Part shown: one piece after another, positions 35,422 through 45,506 of the stretch | Layout of the letters: each line of letters opens with the position of its first letter | Position numbering within the stretch: the stretch's first letter is position 1 | From: a bacterium | Lineage (GTDB): Bacteria; Pseudomonadota; Alphaproteobacteria; Rhizobiales; JAKIUO01 | NCBI GenBank assembly: GCA_024228495.1 | Contig: JAAETJ010000754.1 | Coordinates: 1-51,460, forward strand | Direction: 5' to 3' | Length of the DNA stretch: 51,460 nucleotides | Made by a program: the position numbers and the translations under genes | Notes under the pieces: model-generated | Told to the model about the DNA's origin: nothing | The model's database searches: none | Seen by the model: only the letters and a program-made list of their open reading frames with translations

Positions 35422-36099
35422 TTATGTTGTGATCGTTTTCAAAAAATCAGCCAGATCCTCGGTTGCATAATCCACATAGGGTTCATCGCCCGAACCAAGA
35501 TCAATGGCACAGGCGTCAGCATGATCACCGAGGCTGCGCACCAGCACCGTCTTCATGCCAAGCTCAAATGGCACTTCAAGATTGCGGGCAATATCTTCAA
35601 ACATGGCCGCGCGAGCAGGATCGACACCGGTCTGCTCAATCATCATCGTGTAGGTTTTCTTCGCTGGTTTTGGCACATAGTGGGAGGCCTTGATGTCGTG
35701 CACGGTATCGAAAAGGTCGGTAATACCAAGCTGCGCCATGACGGCCTGTGCATGAGCGACCGAGCCATTGGTGAAGACCATCTTTCGCCCCGGTAGCATA
35801 TCAATTGCGCGTGCCAATTCAGGTGCCTCCTCAACGCCAGAGTGATCAATATCATGCACAAAATGCAAATAGGCTTCGGGGTCCATTTGATGATTGACCA
35901 TCATGCCGTTCATGGTCGTGCCAAAATCTCGAAAATAGCTTTTTTGCAAGGCATAAGCCTCGTCATGTTCTACCCCTAAAAAATCGGCCACATATTGTGT
36001 CATGCGTTTGTCTATTTGATCAAACAATCTGCAACTGGCTGGATATAGCGTGTTGTCGAGATCAAAAATCCAGTTCTTAATATGCCCAAAATAATTCAT
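35422..36099 (-). CDS. HAD-superfamily pyrimidine 5'-nucleotidase
   Basis: This is a 225-residue HAD hydrolase of the SDT1/pyrimidine 5'-nucleotidase type. Motif I is IFDLDNTLYP near residue 11. A helical cap carries FRDFGTTMNGMM. Motif II is VFTNGS, motif III the Lys in HYVPKPAKKTY, and motif IV MFEDIARN. It would hydrolyse UMP/CMP-like or other small phosphates in the cytoplasm. The substrate is inferred from the family. It is transcribed with proB. Confidence 0.88.
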   Translation of the reverse strand: MNYFGHIKNWIFDLDNTLYPASCRLFDQIDKRMTQYVADFLGVEHDEAYALQKSYFRDFGTTMNGMMVNHQMDPEAYLHFVHDIDHSGVEEAPELARAIDMLPGRKMVFTNGSVAHAQAVMAQLGITDLFDTVHDIKASHYVPKPAKKTYTMMIEQTGVDPARAAMFEDIARNLEVPFELGMKTVLVRSLGDHADACAIDLGSGDEPYVDYATEDLADFLKTITT

Positions 36100-36159
36100 G
36101 TCATTCCCCTAATGTCCTCGCTGGTCTGGTATCCTGTGCGGATGGTATTTCTTAGATCT

Positions 36160-37272
36160 CTACAGCAGCACCATATCGTCGCGATGGATCATGGCGGTAC
36201 GACCTTCATAGCCCAGTATACCGGCGATTTCCTTGCTATGATGGCCGATGATTTTTTGCGCATCGTGAATGTTGTAGGCGCACAGGCCGCGGGCAATTTC
36301 TTTTTTATTCTCATCGCAAACAATCACCACGTCGCCGCGCTCAAAGGAACCTGACAGGCTTTTGATTCCGGCAGGTAACAGGCTCTTGCCACTCAAAAGT
36401 GCCTTGGCGGCTCCGGCATCTATGACCAGCCCTCCCCGGCATTCAAGCCCCCCGGCGATCCAGCGCTTGCGCGATGTCACGGCATTGCCCTTGGCGTGGA
36501 ACCATGTGGTCGGGGCACCATCAAACAGCGCCTTTATGGGATGATCGATCTGACCAGAAGTGATCAGCATATGGACGCCCGCCTTGGTAGCGATCTTGCC
36601 CGCGAGAATTTTAGTGATCATGCCGCCAGATCCATAATCACTACCGACCGACCCAGCCATGGCTTCGATTCTAGGGGTGATTTCCGCGATATCGCAAAGA
36701 TGTTTGGCATCTTTGTTATCGCCTGGTGGGGTTGTATACAGGCCATCCACGTCCGACAACAAGATTAACAGATCGGCGCTCATCATGCTGGCGACACGCG
36801 CCGCCAACCGGTCATTATCGCCAAAGCGGATTTCGCTAGTCGCCACTGTGTCGTTTTCGTTGACAATGGGCACGGCACCCAGTTTCAGCAAGGTCGAAAT
36901 AGTGTCTCTGGCGTTCAGATAACGGCCCCGTTCCTCGGTATCGCCAAGCGTCACCAGTACCTGCGCGGCGATCAAATCATGGGCCTTCAAGCGCTCTTCA
37001 TAAGCATGCGCAAGGGTGATCTGACCAACGCTGGCCGCCGCTTGGCTCTCTTCCAGCTTCAAAGCGCCAGATGCCAAACCAAGCTGACCACGTCCCAGCG
37101 CAATCGCACCAGAAGAAACAATCAACACCTCACAGCCACGGCCCACAAACTGAGCAACGTCGCCGATCAAGGACGACAGCCATTGATCTTTCAATCGGCC
37201 GCCCTCATCAATTAGCAAAGATGAGCCGATCTTGATAACGATGCGTTTTGCTTTTTGCCATTCCGCTTTCAT
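36160..37272 (-). CDS. proB: Glutamate 5-kinase
   Basis: ProB phosphorylates glutamate in the first step of proline synthesis. The amino acid kinase domain has [12 protein letters not shown] at the N-terminus, [15 protein letters not shown], and [25 protein letters not shown] split across the ATP/glutamate site. [17 protein letters not shown] follows. A C-terminal PUA domain (about residues 275-365, [20 protein letters not shown]) gives the usual 370-residue form. It lies 27 bases after obgE, a common alphaproteobacterial arrangement. proA is not in this window. Confidence 0.95.
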   Translation of the reverse strand: MKAEWQKAKRIVIKIGSSLLIDEGGRLKDQWLSSLIGDVAQFVGRGCEVLIVSSGAIALGRGQLGLASGALKLEESQAAASVGQITLAHAYEERLKAHDLIAAQVLVTLGDTEERGRYLNARDTISTLLKLGAVPIVNENDTVATSEIRFGDNDRLAARVASMMSADLLILLSDVDGLYTTPPGDNKDAKHLCDIAEITPRIEAMAGSVGSDYGSGGMITKILAGKIATKAGVHMLITSGQIDHPIKALFDGAPTTWFHAKGNAVTSRKRWIAGGLECRGGLVIDAGAAKALLSGKSLLPAGIKSLSGSFERGDVVIVCDENKKEIARGLCAYNIHDAQKIIGHHSKEIAGILGYEGRTAMIHRDDMVLL

Positions 37273-37299
37273 TATTGGTCTCGCTTAAAACTTTGCTCT

Positions 37300-38363
<1,064 letters not shown>

Positions 38364-38371
38364 TCCTTATA

Positions 38372-39076
38372 CTAGTGTAGCCCTCCGTCCCTCTCCTCAA
38401 GCAGGAGAGGGAAGAAGAACAACAATCTCAATAGCAGATCCCTTTTGTCCTCCCTCCCAAACGGGGAGAGGGCTAGGGTGAGGGGGTTCAAAAAACAAAC
38501 CCGCCAGCGATGCTCCGTCAACCAATCCGCTTTCTCGCATCTCATCAAATAGCCTGGCAGATAAGTGCCTTGAAACCGCGACCATAGCAAAGTTTTCTCG
38601 ACCTGCTGAAAACCATTTTTCTCCATGACGCGCCCAGATACCGGATTTTCTTCCAGATATGTAGCCTCAACAGCAGGCGCGTTCAATCTCTCAAATACAA
38701 ATGCAAGCAGCGCTCCAACTGCTTCTGACATCAAACCGCGCCCCCAATGATCAAGCCCCAACCAGAAGTCAAATGAGGGACAAGGGTTCGCACGAACCAG
38801 CAGATGATCGATATTAATGACACCTATAAGCTGATCTGCAACGCTTTTTTCATAGATCCCAAAGGTGAAACTGCTTTCTCCCCAACTGGAATTTATGCGT
38901 CCGAACCAGTTGGTTGCATCAATAAAGGAATAGGGATGTGGTGCAGTTGCCAGATATTCGATAATCTGCGGTTTGCCCAGTTCACTGGTGATCGCGGGCA
39001 GGTCTCGCTTGCTTGGCCTGTGCAGGGTTAATCTGTCCGTTACTAATCTAAAGCTTTCTGGTTCATCATTCTTCAT
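38372..39076 (-). CDS. GNAT-family N-acetyltransferase with repeat-derived tail
   Basis: The product resembles RimJ/RimL-type GNAT acetyltransferases. It has LVTDRLTLHRPSKRDLPAIT at the start, FWLGLDHWGRGLMSEAVGAL in the acetyl-CoA loop (variant of Q/RxxGxG/A), and NPVSGRVMEKNGFQQVEK. The frame opens at 39106, inside the rpmA terminator, so the ATG at 39076 (MKNDEPESFR) is chosen. About the last 35 residues (FLNPLTLALSPFGREDK...) are encoded by a dispersed repeat and are probably not part of the original protein. The acetylation target is unknown. A GNAT gene in this place between rpmA and obgE is common in alphaproteobacteria. Confidence 0.8.
   Translation of the reverse strand: MKNDEPESFRLVTDRLTLHRPSKRDLPAITSELGKPQIIEYLATAPHPYSFIDATNWFGRINSSWGESSFTFGIYEKSVADQLIGVINIDHLLVRANPCPSFDFWLGLDHWGRGLMSEAVGALLAFVFERLNAPAVEATYLEENPVSGRVMEKNGFQQVEKTLLWSRFQGTYLPGYLMRCEKADWLTEHRWRVCFLNPLTLALSPFGREDKRDLLLRLLFFFPLLLEERDGGLH
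38388..38490. repeat. Dispersed repeat with CTCTCCCC/GAGGGTGAGGGGG arms
   Basis: TCCCTCTCCT (38388-38397) pairs with AGGAGAGGGA (38403-38412) over five bases. Further on, a GGGGAGAGGGCTAGGGTGAG stretch extends to 38487. This is the well-known style of small palindromic repeat that often encodes NPLTLALSP in one frame. It overlaps the 3' end of the GNAT gene. Confidence 0.65.
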
Positions 39077-39088
39077 CTCATGCTCCAC

Positions 39089-39120
39089 AAAAAAGGGGCC
39101 GATCAAGGGGCCCCTTTTTT
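39089..39120 (-). terminator. Intrinsic terminator after rplU-rpmA
   Basis: AAAAAAGGGGCC (39089-39100) and GGCCCCTTTTTT (39109-39120) form a perfect 12-bp stem with an eight-base loop. GC pairs sit at the top and A/T tracts on both sides, so it can work in both directions. It lies 65 bases past the rpmA stop. Confidence 0.9.
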
Positions 39121-39184
39121 ATGGATGAGAAGATGCTCTACCGGACCTTATGATCGGTAGAGTTTGTCAATTTCATACCGTTAT

Positions 39185-39460
39185 TTATTTCTCAATTACC
39201 GCAGTCGCCCTCGGCATTACGGAAATGAAGACTTTGCCATTACGGCGGGTCTTGAATTCAACATTGCCTTCAATTTTGGCGAAGATGGTGTAATCCTTGC
39301 CAAGGCCAACGCCCGTACCGGGGTGCCATTTTGTGCCGCGCTGGCGAATAAGAATATTGCCGGGAATGACGTGCTCGCCGCCGTATTTCTTGACACCAAG
39401 ACGTCTGCCAGCGGAATCGCGACCATTACGGGATGAACCGCCTGCCTTTTTATGAGCCAT
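39185..39460 (-). CDS. rpmA: 50S ribosomal protein L27
   Basis: The 91-residue basic protein starts [20 protein letters not shown] and continues with [20 protein letters not shown] and [20 protein letters not shown]. It matches L27, which reaches the peptidyl-transferase centre. It has no N-terminal cleaved extension. It is co-transcribed with rplU (44-base gap). Confidence 0.97.
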   Translation of the reverse strand: MAHKKAGGSSRNGRDSAGRRLGVKKYGGEHVIPGNILIRQRGTKWHPGTGVGLGKDYTIFAKIEGNVEFKTRRNGKVFISVMPRATAVIEK

Positions 39461-39504
39461 AATATCTATCCTTTACCTGTGTCTATCTGCGTTACAGGGG
39501 TTTG

Positions 39505-40128
39505 TTATTTCTTTTCGTCGCCCAGTTTTTTGGCTTGCATAAGCCACTCATCACGATCGATGCGCCCTTTAAAGCTAAGGGCATCGTCAACCTTGGCGAT
39601 CTCATCCTTGGAAAGCCCAGAAACCTGCTTATAGGTTGTAATACCAAGATCATTGAGCTTCTTCTCAAGGGCTGGACCAACACCACTGATTTTTTTCAGA
39701 TCGTCAGCGTCACCTGCAGGAGCTGTAAACAAGGGCGTTATTGCGCCGCTGGTATTTTTTTCAGCGGTGGGCTTGGCGGTCGCTTTTTTCGAAGCCTTTT
39801 CACCTTTGCCAATCACTTCAAGGATTTTAACCTTGGTCAATTCCTGGCGGTGGCCATTTTTACGGCGATAGTTTTTACGGCGCTTCTTTTTGAAAACGAT
39901 GATCTTGCGGCCACGTTTTTGCTCGATCACTTCGGCAGAAACGCTAGCGCCTTCAATCATCGGTGATCCAACGGTCGGGGCACCTTCGCCACCAATCATC
40001 AACACCTCATCAAAAGAGACGGTTGAGCCGGCATCGCCAGCAACTTTTTCTATTTCCAGAATATCATCGGCAATAACACGGTATTGCTTGCCGCCTGTCT
40101 TGATGACAGCATATTTTTCAGCACTCAT
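39505..40128 (-). CDS. rplU: 50S ribosomal protein L21 with C-terminal helix-hairpin-helix extension
   Basis: Residues 1-100 are the normal L21 core (YAVIKTGGKQYRV, KVKILEVIGKGEK, RKNYRRKNGHRQ). Residues 100-207 are an added tail: a Lys/Ala-rich linker, then DDLKKISGVGPALEKKLNDL followed by GITTYKQVSGLSKDEIAKVD, a helix-hairpin-helix-like domain. Such tails are known in many alphaproteobacterial L21 proteins, and their role is unclear. It leads the rplU-rpmA operon. Confidence 0.95.
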   Translation of the reverse strand: MSAEKYAVIKTGGKQYRVIADDILEIEKVAGDAGSTVSFDEVLMIGGEGAPTVGSPMIEGASVSAEVIEQKRGRKIIVFKKKRRKNYRRKNGHRQELTKVKILEVIGKGEKASKKATAKPTAEKNTSGAITPLFTAPAGDADDLKKISGVGPALEKKLNDLGITTYKQVSGLSKDEIAKVDDALSFKGRIDRDEWLMQAKKLGDEKK

Positions 40129-40455
40129 TGGGGCTTGTCCTCAAACTTTATTCCGCATCCTTCGGCGCTGTGTTGTTCAATATGAAGAACACAGACTTTG
40201 AAACTGGCCTCGGATAGCGCATTTGGCGCAAAAGGCCTTTGCCAATCTGCGCTCATCGAATGCGCAAATATACGCGGTTTTTGAGCCAAGTCAACGAATA
40301 TCACCACCAGGCCCTTAATACAATATAAGGGTGATAGCACGCGCAGCCATGCTAATATGAAGATCTCCTCTGTTATGCCTTTTTTTGCGCCGATATAGGG
40401 AGGCCACATTTAGACTTAAAAAAGCTCACATCCATGAGCTTATGGGGAGACACAC
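40129..40455. other. Divergent rplU / oxygenase intergenic region
   Basis: The 327 bases hold the leader and promoter of rplU (minus strand) and the upstream region of the oxygenase gene (plus strand). CTTATGGGGAGACACAC provides a ribosome site for the oxygenase. A 94-codon minus-strand open frame across it has no coding character that I can support. Confidence 0.5.
40267..40294 (-). promoter_or_regulatory. Sigma70-type promoter of rplU-rpmA
   Basis: On the minus strand TTGACT (40289-40294) and TATATT (40267-40272) are separated by 16 bases. This is a strong vegetative promoter match. It would give a leader of about 130 bases before the rplU ATG, a usual length for this ribosomal operon. Confidence 0.7.
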
Positions 40456-41205
40456 ATGTCAAGCTTGCAAGATGACCTGATGTCATTGCTCAAGAATCTA
40501 AGCTCCACAAAAGCCGATGGCGAGCAAACAAGCCCCCAGCCCCAGCCTGATCCAGATGGACTGCCGCTGGTTGCTCAATCCATTCTCTCCAGTCTTGACC
40601 TTTCTGATAAGCGGCTTGAGCCGTATCCGCACTGGTTGATGCAGGATGTCTTGCCAGCTGGTTATTGCGAAGCCATTACCTCCATTCCAATTCACGCACC
40701 GACCGTAGAAGAGGCCAATTTTGACGGCCGCCGCAACACCAATGACGATTTACGCACCTATTTTAACGAAGAACAACAAGCTAAACGCCCTGTCATAAAA
40801 GAAATTGTAGAGGGTTTCGAGCACCCAATTGTACGCAAAGCCTTTGAAGCAATCACGGGCGCTGATCTCTCTGATGGACACTTGCGTATTGAATATTGTC
40901 AAGATACCCAGGGCTTTTGGCTAGAACCACATACTGATATATCGGTCAAAAAACTAACCATGCTGGTCTATTTGCTTAACGATCCAGACTTGGCCTTGAC
41001 TGGAACCGATATCCACCTGGGCCCACCAGGTCATGAATATGTGGGATCAGCTCCCTATGGTCAGAACAAGGGCATAATCTTCATCCCCAGCGACGATACC
41101 TGGCATGGTGTTGGTCATAACCCGATACCTGAAGAAAAAGTGCGCAAATCCTTGATCATTAATTATGTGACATCAGATTGGCGCGATAAATGGGAACTCG
41201 CCTAA
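40456..41205 (+). CDS. 2-oxoglutarate/Fe(II)-dependent oxygenase-like protein
   Basis: The 249-residue product has the double-stranded beta-helix iron site. His159 and Asp161 lie in LEPHTDIS, the distal His217 in DTWHGVG, and Arg230 (VRKSLIINYV) is the likely 2-oxoglutarate anchor. An N-terminal 40-residue segment is Gln/Pro-rich and probably disordered. The substrate is unknown. Relatives are often annotated as 2OG-Fe(II) oxygenases near polysaccharide or sulfotransferase genes. It stands alone on its strand and converges with the HPP gene nine bases later. Confidence 0.78.
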   Translation: MSSLQDDLMSLLKNLSSTKADGEQTSPQPQPDPDGLPLVAQSILSSLDLSDKRLEPYPHWLMQDVLPAGYCEAITSIPIHAPTVEEANFDGRRNTNDDLRTYFNEEQQAKRPVIKEIVEGFEHPIVRKAFEAITGADLSDGHLRIEYCQDTQGFWLEPHTDISVKKLTMLVYLLNDPDLALTGTDIHLGPPGHEYVGSAPYGQNKGIIFIPSDDTWHGVGHNPIPEEKVRKSLIINYVTSDWRDKWELA

Positions 41206-41214
41206 GTTCAAATT

Positions 41215-41955
41215 CTAATGCCTGCGTGAAGCTTCAGACTTTGTAATCAGATTGTGAAGTTTCAAAAGATCGTCCTCACTCACATCAATGAAGGTATCAA
41301 GTCCCTTCACGGCCTCGACAAAATCTGCATGGGAAATCGCATGTTTTGTGCGTTCTTGCTCCGTCTGCTGTTGCGGCCTCATATGCCAGCCACTTGGGTA
41401 TCGGCGCCAGTTGAAGGGGGCATTGAACAACAAAGCGATGACCAACAGAACGATCGCATTGAGTGCCACAGGGGCAAGCGCAAAGCTATAGCCTAGTTCA
41501 CGGATGCCGTCGGCAGCGAAAACGGCGCTTAAAGCCGTAGCAGCTCCCGGGGGATGCACGCATCTACCAAGGAACATGACAAAGGTGCAAAGAGCAACCG
41601 CGAGAGGCGCGGCCAGCATCGGATCGGCAATATGCCGACCAACAAAAACGCCAATCAGTGCTGAAACGATATGCCCCGCCAAAACCGGCCAGGGCTGCGA
41701 TACGGCCGCGTGGGGCAAGGAAAACAGCAGCATCGCCGTTGCGCCCATGGAGGCAACAATCAAAACAGCAGCATCTGGTTCCATGAATTTACTAGAGATC
41801 AGATAGACCGCCAAAATCGCCACAAAAGCGCCAATGGTCGAGAGCGCTTTTTCAATATAATTTCGCGGCAGGATTTCCACGCCGATAAAATCGAGAACCA
41901 CTGCCAGATGGCGAGACGTTCTAAGTTTTTGGCGGAGCGCTATCGACTTTTGCAT
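41215..41955 (-). CDS. HPP-family integral membrane protein
   Basis: The 246-residue product carries the family signature in GRCVHPPGAATAL. About four to five hydrophobic segments are seen: AFVAILAVYLIS, AVLIVASMGATAMLLF, VLAGHIVSALIGVFVG, LAVALCTFVMFLG and ALNAIVLLVIALLF. A short cytoplasmic tail follows. Some HPP proteins of plants and cyanobacteria have been linked to nitrite transport. A similar role in this nitrate-respiring organism is only a guess. Confidence 0.85.
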   Translation of the reverse strand: MQKSIALRQKLRTSRHLAVVLDFIGVEILPRNYIEKALSTIGAFVAILAVYLISSKFMEPDAAVLIVASMGATAMLLFSLPHAAVSQPWPVLAGHIVSALIGVFVGRHIADPMLAAPLAVALCTFVMFLGRCVHPPGAATALSAVFAADGIRELGYSFALAPVALNAIVLLVIALLFNAPFNWRRYPSGWHMRPQQQTEQERTKHAISHADFVEAVKGLDTFIDVSEDDLLKLHNLITKSEASRRH

Positions 41956-42063
41956 GAACGATCCTTTGCGGAACCAGGATTTATAATAATCAGTTCTATT
42001 CGATCAATCCAACGATAGCTCACCCTTCTCAATAGTCGTCTAGAACCCTCCTGACTTGCCGAA

Positions 42064-44754
42064 CTAAACGCTCTCCGCCAATTGGCGCAGCACATATTGC
42101 AAGATGCCGCCGTGGCGGAAATAGGTGAGTTCGTCCTCGGTATCGATGCGCACATTTAGCGTAATGGTTTGCTCACTGCCATCGGCTCTAACAACCGATG
42201 CATCAACAGTAGAGCGCGGCGAAAGATTCGTCAGATTGCCAATACTGATCTGCTCCTCGCCGGTGAGGCCGTGACTATTAATATCTTCGCCCACAAGGAA
42301 GGTCAAGGGCAGCACGCCCATGCCAATCAGATTGGAGCGATGGATACGCTCAAAGCTTGTAGCGATGACTGCACGGATACCCAGCAGGCGCGTGCCTTTG
42401 GCGGCCCAGTCGCGCGAGGACCCAGTGCCATATTCCTTGCCGGTCAGCACGACCAGCGGCACGCCTTCTTCCATATAGCGCATGGCGGCGTCATAGATGC
42501 TCATCTCGTCGCCGGATGGCATATGGCGGGTGACACCGCCTTCTGAACCGGGCAAGAGCTGGTTGCGGATGCGGATATTGGCGAAGGTGCCGCGCATCAT
42601 CACATCATGATTACCGCGTCGCGATCCATAGCTGTTAAATTCGCGGGCTGGCACTTGATGCTCCGTCAAATAGCCACCAGCCGGGCTGTCTTCTTTAATG
42701 GCCCCCGCCGGAGAAATATGATCCGTCGTGATGCTATCGCCAAACAAAGCGATGGTGCGCGCTTTTTCAATGTTTTTGACCGGTTCGGGTTCCATGGTCA
42801 TGCCGGTAAAATAGGGCGGGTTCTGGATATAGGTTGAGCTCATGTCCCAACCATAGGTTTCGCCACCACTCATTTTGACGCCCTGCCAGTGCTCGTCGCC
42901 CTTGAATACATCGCCATAGCGTGTGTCGAACATTTCAGGCGTCACTGTGCTGCGGACAATATCGGCAATTTCCTTATTAGTTGGCCACAGGTCTTTCAGC
43001 ATGACGGGATTACCATCCTCATCCTTGCCAAGCGGTTCATTCGTCAAATCAACATTGAGGTTGCCCGCGATGGCATAGGCAACAACGAGAGGAGGTGAGG
43101 CGAGGAAATTGGCGCGAATGTCAGGGCCGATGCGACCTTCAAAATTACGGTTTCCAGACAGGACTGAGCAGGAAATGAGATCATATTCGTGGATCGTTTT
43201 GGCAAGGTCTTCAGCCAGCGGTCCAGAATTTCCGATGCAGGTGGTGCAGCCATAGCCCACCAGATTAAAACCAAGCGCGGACAATTCGCTCATCAGCCCA
43301 GCTTTTTCAAGATAATCGGTGACAACCTGCGATCCCGGCGCCAGTGAGGTCTTGACCCACGGTTTTACATTGAGCCCTTTAGTGTGGGCGTTTTTTGCCA
43401 CCAGCCCAGCAGCGATCAAGACCGAAGGGTTGGAGGTGTTGGTGCAAGAGGTAATGGCGGCGATCATCACATCACCATGCCCCAGATCATGATCGCGACC
43501 CATCACGTTGACGCGGCGCCCCAGCTCTTCACCTTTGCCAAACTCGGTGTTCATAACCTTGGCAAATTGCTGTTTGGCCATGCCTAGATCAATGCGGTCT
43601 TGTGGTCGTTTGGGACCAGAAATAGCCGCTGTGATCGATCCAAGGTCAAGTTCTAGCACGTCTGTGAACACGGGTTCATTGCCCGGCTCGCGCCACATGC
43701 CCTGTGCTTTGGCATAAGCTTCCACCAACACAGCTTCGTTGTTGCGACCGGTAGCATTGAGATAAGTCAGCGTGTCATTATCAACGGGGAAAAACCCGCA
43801 AGTCGCGCCATATTCCGGGGCCATATTGGCCAGCGTCGCTTGATCTTCCAGCGACAGATGATCGAGGCCATCGCCGAAATATTCGACAAATTTACTGACC
43901 ACACCATGCTCACGCAGCATCTCCACAACACGTAAAACGAGATCGGTGGCGGTTAGTCCTTCACCAAGCTTGCCGGAAAGCCTGATGCCCACCACTTCGG
44001 GGATCAGCATGGAAATGGGCTGGCCAAGCATGGCGGCCTCCGCTTCAATGCCGCCAACGCCCCAGCCAAGTACGGAAAGCCCATTGACCATGGTTGTGTG
44101 ACTGTCGGTGCCAACCAGCGTATCAGGATAGGCAAATGTCTCACCATCTATTTCGTTGGTCCAGACGGTACGCGCCAGATATTCCAGATTAACCTGATGG
44201 CAAATACCGGTTCCAGGAGGCACAACGCGAAAATTATCAAAGGCGTCGCCGCCCCAGCGCAGGAATTCATAGCGCTCTTTATTGCGCTGATATTCGCGTG
44301 CAACATTTTGTTCGAACGCGTCATTGGTGGCAAAATGATCCACCATGACGGAGTGGTCAATAACCAGATCTACAGGCACTTGCGGGTTGATGGCCTTGGC
44401 ATCGCCGCCCAGATCTTTCATCGCATCGCGCATGGCCGCCAGATCAACAACGGCTGGCACGCCGGTGAAATCCTGCATCAGTACGCGGGCCGGACGGTAA
44501 GCAATCTCATGGGTCGAGCGCTTATTTTCGAGCCAGCCCGAAAACGCCAGAATATCGTCTTTGGTAACCGATCTACCATCTTCAAAACGCAACAGATTTT
44601 CCACCAGCACCTTCAAGGAGAACGGCAACTTCGAAATCCCCGTTAGACCATTTTGCTCGGCCTGCTTGAGATCAAAATAAACATAGTCCTTGTCGGCGAC
44701 ATTGAGGGTTTTTCTGCATTTAAAACTGTCGAGGGAATTTTGGGGGCTTGCCAT
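42064..44754 (-). CDS. acnA: Aconitate hydratase A
   Basis: AcnA isomerises citrate to isocitrate with a [4Fe-4S] cluster. The cluster ligands are in ITSCTNTSNPSV (one Cys) and GYGCTTCIGNSGPL (two Cys). The substrate-binding GSSRDWAAKGTRLLG lies in the C-terminal swivel domain. 896 residues is the usual AcnA length. It is divergent from ccmA, a layout common in alphaproteobacteria. The likely promoter region is the 111-base gap at 44755-44865. Confidence 0.97.
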   Translation of the reverse strand: MASPQNSLDSFKCRKTLNVADKDYVYFDLKQAEQNGLTGISKLPFSLKVLVENLLRFEDGRSVTKDDILAFSGWLENKRSTHEIAYRPARVLMQDFTGVPAVVDLAAMRDAMKDLGGDAKAINPQVPVDLVIDHSVMVDHFATNDAFEQNVAREYQRNKERYEFLRWGGDAFDNFRVVPPGTGICHQVNLEYLARTVWTNEIDGETFAYPDTLVGTDSHTTMVNGLSVLGWGVGGIEAEAAMLGQPISMLIPEVVGIRLSGKLGEGLTATDLVLRVVEMLREHGVVSKFVEYFGDGLDHLSLEDQATLANMAPEYGATCGFFPVDNDTLTYLNATGRNNEAVLVEAYAKAQGMWREPGNEPVFTDVLELDLGSITAAISGPKRPQDRIDLGMAKQQFAKVMNTEFGKGEELGRRVNVMGRDHDLGHGDVMIAAITSCTNTSNPSVLIAAGLVAKNAHTKGLNVKPWVKTSLAPGSQVVTDYLEKAGLMSELSALGFNLVGYGCTTCIGNSGPLAEDLAKTIHEYDLISCSVLSGNRNFEGRIGPDIRANFLASPPLVVAYAIAGNLNVDLTNEPLGKDEDGNPVMLKDLWPTNKEIADIVRSTVTPEMFDTRYGDVFKGDEHWQGVKMSGGETYGWDMSSTYIQNPPYFTGMTMEPEPVKNIEKARTIALFGDSITTDHISPAGAIKEDSPAGGYLTEHQVPAREFNSYGSRRGNHDVMMRGTFANIRIRNQLLPGSEGGVTRHMPSGDEMSIYDAAMRYMEEGVPLVVLTGKEYGTGSSRDWAAKGTRLLGIRAVIATSFERIHRSNLIGMGVLPLTFLVGEDINSHGLTGEEQISIGNLTNLSPRSTVDASVVRADGSEQTITLNVRIDTEDELTYFRHGGILQYVLRQLAESV

Positions 44755-44865
44755 ATGCCTATACTTCCTGTTTGTTCATGAAAGTTTGGTTTTGGCACTT
44801 ATAGTAGGCTTGTTGACATTTGACCAGACAATCTGAAACTTGTTCGCCATTATGAACGGAATTTG

Positions 44866-45459
44866 ATGAAACTTGTCGTTGAAAATCTAACCTGTCGGCG
44901 CGGTTTGCGCACCATCTTTAGCGATTTGAGCTTTAGCGTTGAAGGCGGGCAGGGACTATTGCTGACTGGTGCCAATGGCTCAGGCAAAACCACCTTGCTG
45001 CGCATGCTGGCGGGCTATTTGGAAGCAAGTAGTGGCGAGGTGCGCCTTGAAGGCGGCGACGATGAGCTGGAGCTAGCTGAGCAATACCATTATGTTGGCC
45101 ATCACAACGGCATCAAGCACAGCTTTACCGCCCTCGAAAATCTGCAATTTCTCGCCGACTATCTTGGCGGTGACAATTTTAGAGACGCCATCGACACATT
45201 CGGCCTGCGCGGGCTGGAAGATATTCCGGCCGCCATCATGTCAGCGGGGCAAAAACGCCGCCTTGGCTTGTCGCGGCTTGTGCTCGTGAAGCGCCCGATC
45301 TGGTTCCTCGATGAACCCTCGGTTTCCCTCGATGTGCAATCGGTGCAAATTCTGGCGGGGGTAGTTTCAAGACATATCGAAAACGGCGGCATCGTAATTG
45401 CCGCCACCCACGTGCCTCTCGGCGTCGATTTCAAAGACGAACTGGTGTTGGGGTGGTAG
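44866..45459 (+). CDS. ccmA: Heme exporter ATP-binding protein CcmA
   Basis: CcmA is the ATPase of the CcmAB complex, which releases holo-CcmE during cytochrome c maturation. Walker A is TGANGSGKTTLL, the ABC signature is SAGQKRRLGLSRL, and Walker B is IWFLDEPSVSLD. The length (197 residues) fits CcmA rather than larger ABC ATPases. A TTG at 44863 is in frame, but the ATG at 44866 is preferred. ccmB normally follows directly; here the next gene is on the other strand and no ccmB or ccmC is near. Confidence 0.88.
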   Translation: MKLVVENLTCRRGLRTIFSDLSFSVEGGQGLLLTGANGSGKTTLLRMLAGYLEASSGEVRLEGGDDELELAEQYHYVGHHNGIKHSFTALENLQFLADYLGGDNFRDAIDTFGLRGLEDIPAAIMSAGQKRRLGLSRLVLVKRPIWFLDEPSVSLDVQSVQILAGVVSRHIENGGIVIAATHVPLGVDFKDELVLGW

Positions 45460-45506
45460 AACTAATCATTACATGTCACGTCCCGTGTGGCACTGTAAAA
45501 TGTCAT

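Noticed and set aside
40125-40409. 94-codon minus-strand frame upstream of rplU
   Set aside because: It covers the rplU promoter and leader, which have a strong -35/-10 match, and the peptide looks random.
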